14,111 nucleotides of DNA, from contig JAISLO010000186.1 in assembly GCA_031290815.1 (NCBI GenBank), positions 1 through 14,111 on the forward strand. Reading direction: 5' to 3'. Shown piece after piece: positions 13,877 through 14,111 of this stretch. Source of the DNA: Synergistaceae bacterium (GTDB lineage Bacteria; Synergistota; Synergistia; Synergistales; Synergistaceae). Made by a program: the position numbers and the translations under genes. Position 1 is the stretch's first letter. Every line of letters starts with the position of its first letter. Below the pieces are notes generated by a model, which was not told the origin of the DNA, ran no database searches, and was given only the letters and a program-made list of their open reading frames with translations.

Positions 13877-14111
13877 CCCCTTCCTGAGACGTGAGATTGG
13901 AGGCGATCACAAATCCGAGAACAGCCTCGGCCACAACCTCGCCATCCACAGTTCCGACAAACTTCATCTTGCCAATTCGCCCCCTGAATCTCAACAGTGT
14001 CGCCTCAGTGCGAAGCTGGTCTCCGGGAACGACCGGTTTCCTGAACTTAGCCTCATATATGGTGGTGAGAAAGGCGCTTCCCATCTCGCCCTCGGGGACG
14101 TTGTTCTCCTT
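13866..14111 (-). CDS. fabZ: 3-hydroxyacyl-[acyl-carrier-protein] dehydratase FabZ, C-terminal part (5' end off-window)
   Basis: FabZ dehydrates 3-hydroxyacyl-ACP to trans-2-enoyl-ACP in fatty acid synthesis and competes with LpxA and LpxD for hydroxyacyl-ACP. Its presence next to lpxA is common. The frame is open to the right edge. The visible 81 residues hold the diagnostic AKFRKPVVPGDQLR, RFRGRIGK and GTVDGEVVAEA segments of the hot-dog fold's second half. The catalytic His and Glu lie in the missing N-terminal half, so activity cannot be judged. The in-frame ATG at 14084 is internal. The stop overlaps the start of lpxA, implying coupled translation. Genes further upstream, perhaps lpxC or lpxD, are outside the window. 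Confidence 0.93.
   Translation of the reverse strand, partial: KENNVPEGEMGSAFLTTIYEAKFRKPVVPGDQLRTEATLLRFRGRIGKMKFVGTVDGEVVAEAVLGFVIASNLTSQEGDEL

Overview
The window reads as part of the chromosome of a diderm (LPS-bearing) bacterium of fairly high GC content. Two things sit side by side: a dense lipid A/KDO biosynthesis operon on the minus strand, and an arginine-biosynthesis gene controlled by a Firmicutes-style T-box leader on the plus strand. T-box control together with a full lipid A pathway, LpxI instead of LpxH, a Cys-type (metal-dependent) KDO-8-P synthase and an Rpn-type nuclease tail fits Synergistota best. A Negativicutes-like diderm Firmicute is the main alternative. This placement is inference; no rRNA or other marker is present.

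Layout. 1-279 (+): the C-terminal end of an Rpn/PD-(D/E)XK nuclease-transposase family protein that begins off-window. 280-899: no gene; a sigma70-type promoter (435-463), a T-box leader (about 567-867, predicted Arg specifier CGC) with its transcription terminator, and the argG ribosome binding site. 900-2171 (+): argG, argininosuccinate synthase. 2172-2381: convergent intergenic gap with weak hairpins. From 14111 down to 2382 (-), in transcription order: fabZ (5' end off-window), lpxA, an LptF/LptG permease gene interrupted by an in-frame TAG, lpxI, lpxB, an MsbA-like ABC exporter, a long lpxK fused to a second LpxB-like domain, kdsA, kdsD, waaA. Most junctions are overlaps or short gaps, so this looks like one transcription unit whose promoter lies to the right of the window.

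How the genes work together. LpxA starts lipid A synthesis by acylating UDP-GlcNAc. FabZ works in fatty acid synthesis, which supplies the hydroxyacyl-ACP donors. LpxI cleaves UDP-diacylglucosamine to lipid X, LpxB joins the disaccharide, and LpxK adds the 4'-phosphate. KdsD and KdsA make KDO-8-phosphate, and WaaA transfers KDO to the lipid A precursor. The MsbA-like protein flips the product across the inner membrane, and the LptF/G permease would extract LPS for export. LpxC, LpxD, late acyltransferases, KdsB and KdsC are not in this window.

Most interesting points: (1) LpxK and a TIGR03492-like, LpxB-related glycosyltransferase domain in one 796-residue chain; (2) the in-frame amber codon that cuts the last two membrane helices off the LptF/G permease, although the reading frame continues intact for another 60 codons; (3) the well-formed, apparently Arg-specific T-box upstream of argG.
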